A stretch of DNA of 9,399 nt from XYD2-FULL-39-9 sp964363685 (GTDB lineage: Bacteria > Patescibacteriota > Patescibacteriia > Magasanikbacterales > GWA2-37-8), in contig CAYIJG010000041.1 in the NCBI GenBank assembly GCA_964363685.1, positions 1-9,399 of the forward strand. The letters are read 5' to 3'. Positions 6,309 through 9,399 of this stretch are shown piece after piece. Every line of letters starts with the position of its first letter. Within the stretch, counting starts at the first letter, position 1. The position numbers were made by a program, and so were the translations under genes. A model generated the notes under the pieces. It did not search any database. It was not told the origin of the DNA and was given only the letters and a program-made list of their open reading frames with translations.

Positions 6309-7937
6309 CCCTTTTAACCCCGCCCTCACCAACCCCACAAACAACGGATGTGGAAAGAGGAAACGAGATTTGAACTCTGGATGAAATTGCACCCCGACAA
6401 AATATGGGTGCTTTTTTAATTCTATAATTTCCACAAGATTTGATTGCGGATTAACACCTGTCACTACCATCCCCTTCTTTTCCATTTCTTCTCTATACTT
6501 ATTATCAAATTCATAGCGATGACGGTGGCGTTCACTAATTTTTTCAGCCTTATACAAATCACGGGCAATGCTTCCCGGTTGCAAGATACAATCATACGCC
6601 CCTAGACGCATAGTCCCACCATAACGAGCGTTTTTGATATTCTCTGCCTGAGTTTGATTGACATTGATAATCAAATTTTTGCTCTTTGGATCACATTCTA
6701 CCGTATGAGCGTCTTTGTATCCCAAGACATTGCGAGCAAATTCTATAGTTGCCAGTTGCATACCATAACACAAACCTAAATATGGCAAATCATTTTCTCG
6801 AGCAAATTGGATAGCATTAATAATTCCATCTATACCTCTAGTGCCAAATCCGCCAGGAACAATGAGAGCATCAAAATTACCAAGTTCTTTCACTTTGGCT
6901 GGATTTTTTTCATAATCTTCAGCATCCATCCAAGTCAAATCAGGATGCACACCACTATGCCAGGCTGCATGTTTAATAGCGTTGATAACCGAAGTATATG
7001 AGTCTGCCAAAGTATAATCTCCAGTGGCAAAATATTTTCCTACCACGGCAATTTTTATTGTTTTATCTAATTTATTTATTTTGCCCACAAAATTATCCCA
7101 ACTTTTGTCCGGCACAGCACGCGATTTCATTTTTAATCTTCTCATCACTAACTCGGCAAACTTTTGCTTTTCTAACACGAGTGGAATTTCATAGATACTC
7201 TTCACGTCTGGAGCATTGATAACATCCTCTTCATTTCGTAAACCGCACAAAACCGAAAGCTTCTCACGTCTTGGTTTATCTAGTTCTGAAGGACCACGCG
7301 CCACAATAAAATCAGCTTGAATACCGCTAGCATTGAGCGTGCGAGAGGCATACTGGGTGGGCTTTGTCTTCATTTCTCCCAAATGTCCCGGCACTGGCAG
7401 ATAACTGACCAAGACAATAGCCACATCATCCGGTGTTTTTAATTTCATCATCCGCGCCGCTTCCAAGAACAAAATATTTTGATATTCTCCGGCTGTACCG
7501 CCAACTTCAATCACCATTACCTCGGCATTGGTTTTTTTGGCTGCATTTTTGATACGATCAATCACTTCCATTGGAATATGAGGCACTACTTCTACACATT
7601 TGCCTTTGTAGTACATGCTTCTTTCTTTTTCTATAACACTTTGATATACGCGACCAGTTGTCATGTAATTATATGAAAAAATATCTTTTTCCAAAAAGCG
7701 TTCGTAATTCCCCAAATCCTGATCAGTCTCATCTCCGTCTTCGGTCACAAAGACTTCGCCATGCTCAGTTGGATTCATCGTGCCAGCGTCTATATTGATA
7801 TATGGATCAATTTTAATGGCCGAAACATTAAATCCTCGGTTTTTAAAAATACGGCCAATGGATGCCGTAGTTACGCCCTTACCTACTCCGCTTAATACTC
7901 CACCAATCACGAAAATGTATTTTGTTTTACTCTTCAT
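6297..7937 (-). CDS. pyrG: CTP synthase
   Basis: PyrG makes CTP from UTP, ATP and glutamine, the last step of pyrimidine nucleotide synthesis. Counting from ATG 7937 it has 546 residues, close to the 545 of E. coli PyrG. The N-terminal synthetase domain shows the P-loop region GGVLSGVGKG (12-21), TEDGDETDQDLG (65-76) and EVGGTAGE (144-151) for ATP/Mg, and KTKPTQ (190-195) for the pyrimidine site. The C-terminal class I glutamine amidotransferase domain has GGFGTRG (362-368), nucleophile C390 in LGLCYGMQLA, and H519/E521 in GVQFHPEF. An upstream in-frame ATG at 7973 would overlap the rplI stop and add 12 hydrophobic residues unlike any PyrG, so I chose 7937, 19 bases after rplI. No Shine-Dalgarno precedes it. 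The stretch after KTKPTQ (YASRTLNASGIQADFIVARGP) departs from the usual HSVKEL type. Confidence 0.98.
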   Translation of the reverse strand: MKSKTKYIFVIGGVLSGVGKGVTTASIGRIFKNRGFNVSAIKIDPYINIDAGTMNPTEHGEVFVTEDGDETDQDLGNYERFLEKDIFSYNYMTTGRVYQSVIEKERSMYYKGKCVEVVPHIPMEVIDRIKNAAKKTNAEVMVIEVGGTAGEYQNILFLEAARMMKLKTPDDVAIVLVSYLPVPGHLGEMKTKPTQYASRTLNASGIQADFIVARGPSELDKPRREKLSVLCGLRNEEDVINAPDVKSIYEIPLVLEKQKFAELVMRRLKMKSRAVPDKSWDNFVGKINKLDKTIKIAVVGKYFATGDYTLADSYTSVINAIKHAAWHSGVHPDLTWMDAEDYEKNPAKVKELGNFDALIVPGGFGTRGIDGIINAIQFARENDLPYLGLCYGMQLATIEFARNVLGYKDAHTVECDPKSKNLIINVNQTQAENIKNARYGGTMRLGAYDCILQPGSIARDLYKAEKISERHRHRYEFDNKYREEMEKKGMVVTGVNPQSNLVEIIELKKHPYFVGVQFHPEFKSRFLFPHPLFVGLVRAGLKGKKY

Positions 7938-7956
7938 ACAAAGAAAAAAATAAGCT

Positions 7957-8397
7957 TTAAATTTTAGAAACAACTATATGAATTTCCGACTCCAAACCAT
8001 GCGAAAATTTCACCTTGGCGCTATACTGCCCAACAACTTTAATCGGTTTCATAACTATCTGATTCTTATCTATACTAAAACCGGATTTTTTCAAAACTTC
8101 AGATATTTTTTGAGGGCCTACCGCTGCATACAACGCTCCGACAGCGCTCGTTTTTTCCTTTATCACCACTTCATGGCCATCTAATTTCTCGGCCAACTCT
8201 TGTTGATGACGCAACTCTTCTTCTATATTCTTTACAACTTTATTTTTACGAACTTTTATCTCAGCTAGCATTTTAGGGGTAGCTGGTACGGCCAAATTCT
8301 TGGCAAACAAAAAATTTCGGGCATAGCCTTCGGAAACTTCTTTTATATCGTCAATCTTGCCTATCTTGGCAACATTTTGAATAAAAACTACTTTCAT
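7957..8397 (-). CDS. rplI: 50S ribosomal protein bL9
   Basis: The 146-residue protein is full length for bL9. The N-terminal rRNA-binding domain begins MKVVFIQNVAKIGKIDD and contains the signature EVSEGYARNFLFAKNLAVPAT (20-40). A long connecting helix (about 41-78) rich in Lys and Glu leads to the C-terminal domain starting near EKTSAVGALYAAVGPQKI (81-98). bL9 binds 23S rRNA at the base of the L1 stalk and helps maintain reading-frame fidelity. In most bacteria rplI follows rpsF, ssb and rpsR; here it heads a short operon with pyrG and its upstream neighbour is the divergent era gene. Some CPR lineages are reported to lack bL9, so its presence may help narrow the taxon. No clear Shine-Dalgarno precedes ATG 8397-8395. 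Confidence 0.97.
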   Translation of the reverse strand: MKVVFIQNVAKIGKIDDIKEVSEGYARNFLFAKNLAVPATPKMLAEIKVRKNKVVKNIEEELRHQQELAEKLDGHEVVIKEKTSAVGALYAAVGPQKISEVLKKSGFSIDKNQIVMKPIKVVGQYSAKVKFSHGLESEIHIVVSKI

Positions 8398-8405
8398 AAT
8401 CGAAA

Positions 8406-8490
8406 TGAGTGAGTGAAATAGCCGGTGAGATATTTATAATTGTTTACGAATTATAAATATTGAACTGGGTATTTCTGAGCGAATGAGATT
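8406..8490. repeat. Imperfect direct repeats bracketing the palindrome
   Basis: TGAGTGAGTGAAATA (8406-8420) and TGAGCGAATGAGATT (8476-8490) match at 11 of 15 positions in direct orientation and enclose the palindrome. GAAATA (8415-8420) can also pair with TATTTC (8470-8475), lengthening the stem. This could be the remains of a small mobile palindromic element or a regulatory region. Confidence 0.35.
8430..8460. repeat. Perfect 12-bp inverted repeat between rplI and era
   Basis: ATATTTATAATT (8430-8441) and AATTATAAATAT (8449-8460) flank the 7-base centre GTTTACG. Each arm contains a TATAAT reading inward toward the centre: 8435-8440 on the plus strand and 8455-8450 on the minus strand. The minus-strand copy would start transcription near 8443 and could serve rplI, although no good -35 is visible. 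The repeat could be an operator or a cruciform-forming site. Confidence 0.5.
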
Positions 8491-8510
8491 ATATGGGCTT
8501 TAGCCCCTAT
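8491..8510. other. Short hairpin upstream of era
   Basis: GGGC-TTTA-GCCC (8495-8506) forms a 4-bp GC stem. Beyond a single mismatch it extends by ATA/TAT (8491-8493, 8508-8510). No T-run follows on either strand, so it does not look like a standard terminator. Its role is unknown. Confidence 0.35.
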
Positions 8511-8520
8511 AGGTGCAGCC

Positions 8521-8556
8521 TTGATTTAACTAGCTTATTCGTGTAGTATTATACTA
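8521..8556 (+). promoter_or_regulatory. Probable era promoter with a palindrome over the -10
   Basis: TTGATT (8521-8526) lies 17 bases before TAGTAT (8544-8549). Better -10 hexamers, TATACT (8550-8555) and TATTAT (8555-8560), lie downstream but at worse spacing. TAGTAT-T-ATACTA (8544-8556) is a perfect 6+1+6 palindrome covering the -10 and could bind a regulator. The leader to ATG 8579 would be about 20 nt and carries a minimal AGG (8571-8573) as ribosome-binding site. Confidence 0.4.
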
Positions 8557-8578
8557 TTATAGAATTTTATAGGCAAAT

Positions 8579-9399
8579 ATGTTCAAATCAGGCTTTATCA
8601 CTCTGGTCGGTCGCTCTAACGTAGGCAAATCCGCGCTTATCAATACTTTGATAGGTACCAAGATTGCCGCTGTGACCGATAAACCTCAGACTACCAGAGA
8701 CATTATACACGGCGTCCTAAACACTCCGCAAGGGCAGGCTGTGTTTGTTGATACCCCTGGTATTTTCAAAGACAAAGGCAACGCCCTTTCTGGCAAACTG
8801 ACTGAGAGAGCCAAAGAATCTTTACACGGCGTAGAAATTATATTGTATGTCGTTGACCCTTGCAAATCTATCGGCGAAGAAGAACGCGCTACCCTGGCCA
8901 TGATTCGTAATATTGAAATACCAAAACTGCTCATCATCAATAAATCCGACTTACCTAAACAAGAAAAAAAGTTTCTCGATGATTACTTGGCGCTCAAAGA
9001 TCAATTCACCGATGTTTTTGAAATCTCCGCTGAAGCCAATCGCCATATCCAACCGCTCAAAGACAAAGTTTTTGAATTACTCCCCGAAGGTGAACCGATT
9101 TATCCACTAGATCAATTAACCAATATTGATAAAAAAACTTGGATAGCAGAAATAATTAGAGAAAAAATCTTTCGCGCGCTCCGTCAAGAAGTGCCATACA
9201 CCACTCATGTGGAAGTGACTGAAATTGAAGAACGGCCTGATATGTTTGTCATCAAATCAACTGTGTATACTTTTGATAGTCGTTACAAAAAAATGATTAT
9301 CGGCGCCGGTGGCAGATCAATCAAAGAAATCGGCATCGCTGCCCGCAAAGAACTGGAAACCGCACTCAATAAAAAAGTCTTTTTAGAACTTGAGGTTGA
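8579..9399 (+). CDS. era: GTPase Era, C-terminus cut by the window edge
   Basis: Era is a GTPase that binds the 3' end of 16S rRNA and acts in 30S subunit maturation. The frame from ATG 8579 stays open to the edge for 273 residues; the usual length is about 295-300, so only a short tail is missing. The G domain shows G1 GRSNVGKS (11-18), the switch I QTTR (37-40), G3 DTPG (58-61), G4 NKSD (121-124) and G5 SAE (150-152). The C-terminal KH RNA-binding domain follows, with IREKIFRALRQEVPY (193-207) and the GxxG loop in MIIGAGGRSIKEIG (239-252). G1 has Ser where most Era proteins have Pro (GRPNVGKS); the catalytic residues are intact. It is divergent from rplI across a 181-base intergenic region. 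Confidence 0.97.
   Translation, partial: MFKSGFITLVGRSNVGKSALINTLIGTKIAAVTDKPQTTRDIIHGVLNTPQGQAVFVDTPGIFKDKGNALSGKLTERAKESLHGVEIILYVVDPCKSIGEEERATLAMIRNIEIPKLLIINKSDLPKQEKKFLDDYLALKDQFTDVFEISAEANRHIQPLKDKVFELLPEGEPIYPLDQLTNIDKKTWIAEIIREKIFRALRQEVPYTTHVEVTEIEERPDMFVIKSTVYTFDSRYKKMIIGAGGRSIKEIGIAARKELETALNKKVFLELEV

Noticed and set aside
7938..7973. Longer pyrG start at ATG 7973
   Set aside because: It would overlap the end of rplI and add 12 hydrophobic residues not found in CTP synthases; the ATG at 7937 gives the normal N-terminus and length.
8686..8940. Minus-strand 84-residue open frame inside era
   Set aside because: It is the antisense of the Era G domain, with no start signal or recognisable features.
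1..9399. CRISPR arrays, insertion sequences, tRNA or rRNA genes
   Set aside because: No regularly spaced repeats, transposase motifs, cloverleaf or rRNA segments were seen on either strand.

Overview
The window looks like a piece of a small, AT-rich bacterial genome, most plausibly from the Candidate Phyla Radiation (Patescibacteria, Parcubacteria-like). The grounds are compact packing (gaps of 1, 6 and 19 bases inside operons), weak or absent Shine-Dalgarno sites, a GT2-DUF2304 pair and divergent-looking versions of CTP synthase, L9 and Era. This placement is inference from style, not a phylogeny. The genetic code appears standard: TAA and TAG end the complete genes, and no in-frame TGA is needed anywhere.

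Region 1 (1-3021, minus strand) is a four-gene surface-polysaccharide operon. It is transcribed leftward: a nucleotide-sugar SDR enzyme resembling UDP-glucuronate decarboxylase, a GT2 glycosyltransferase, a small DUF2304 membrane protein, and a GT4 glycosyltransferase that runs off the left edge. A strong promoter lies upstream (TATAAT at 3074-3079, TTGTCA at 3097-3102).

Region 2 (3022-3303) is not protein-coding. It holds two divergent promoters with overlapping -35 boxes. The rightward one seems to drive a GC-rich, highly structured RNA of about 170 nt, with a 9-bp closing stem, a GAAA-tetraloop hairpin, a second perfect hairpin and a 3' T-run. I could not match it to a known RNA family, and it is the best novelty candidate here.

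Region 3 (3302-6230) holds a secreted subtilisin-like (S8) protease on the minus strand and a membrane polyprenyl-phosphate sugar-1-phosphate transferase on the plus strand. They are divergent with almost no space between them, and each promoter appears to lie inside the 5' end of the other gene. The sugar transferase would start the lipid-linked saccharide that the region 1 glycosyltransferases extend.

Region 4 (6297-8397, minus) is a core two-gene operon: rplI (ribosomal protein L9) followed by pyrG (CTP synthase). Region 5 (8398-8578) is an intergenic stretch rich in inverted repeats. Region 6 (8579 to the right edge, plus) is era, a GTPase for 30S maturation, cut a few codons short of its end.
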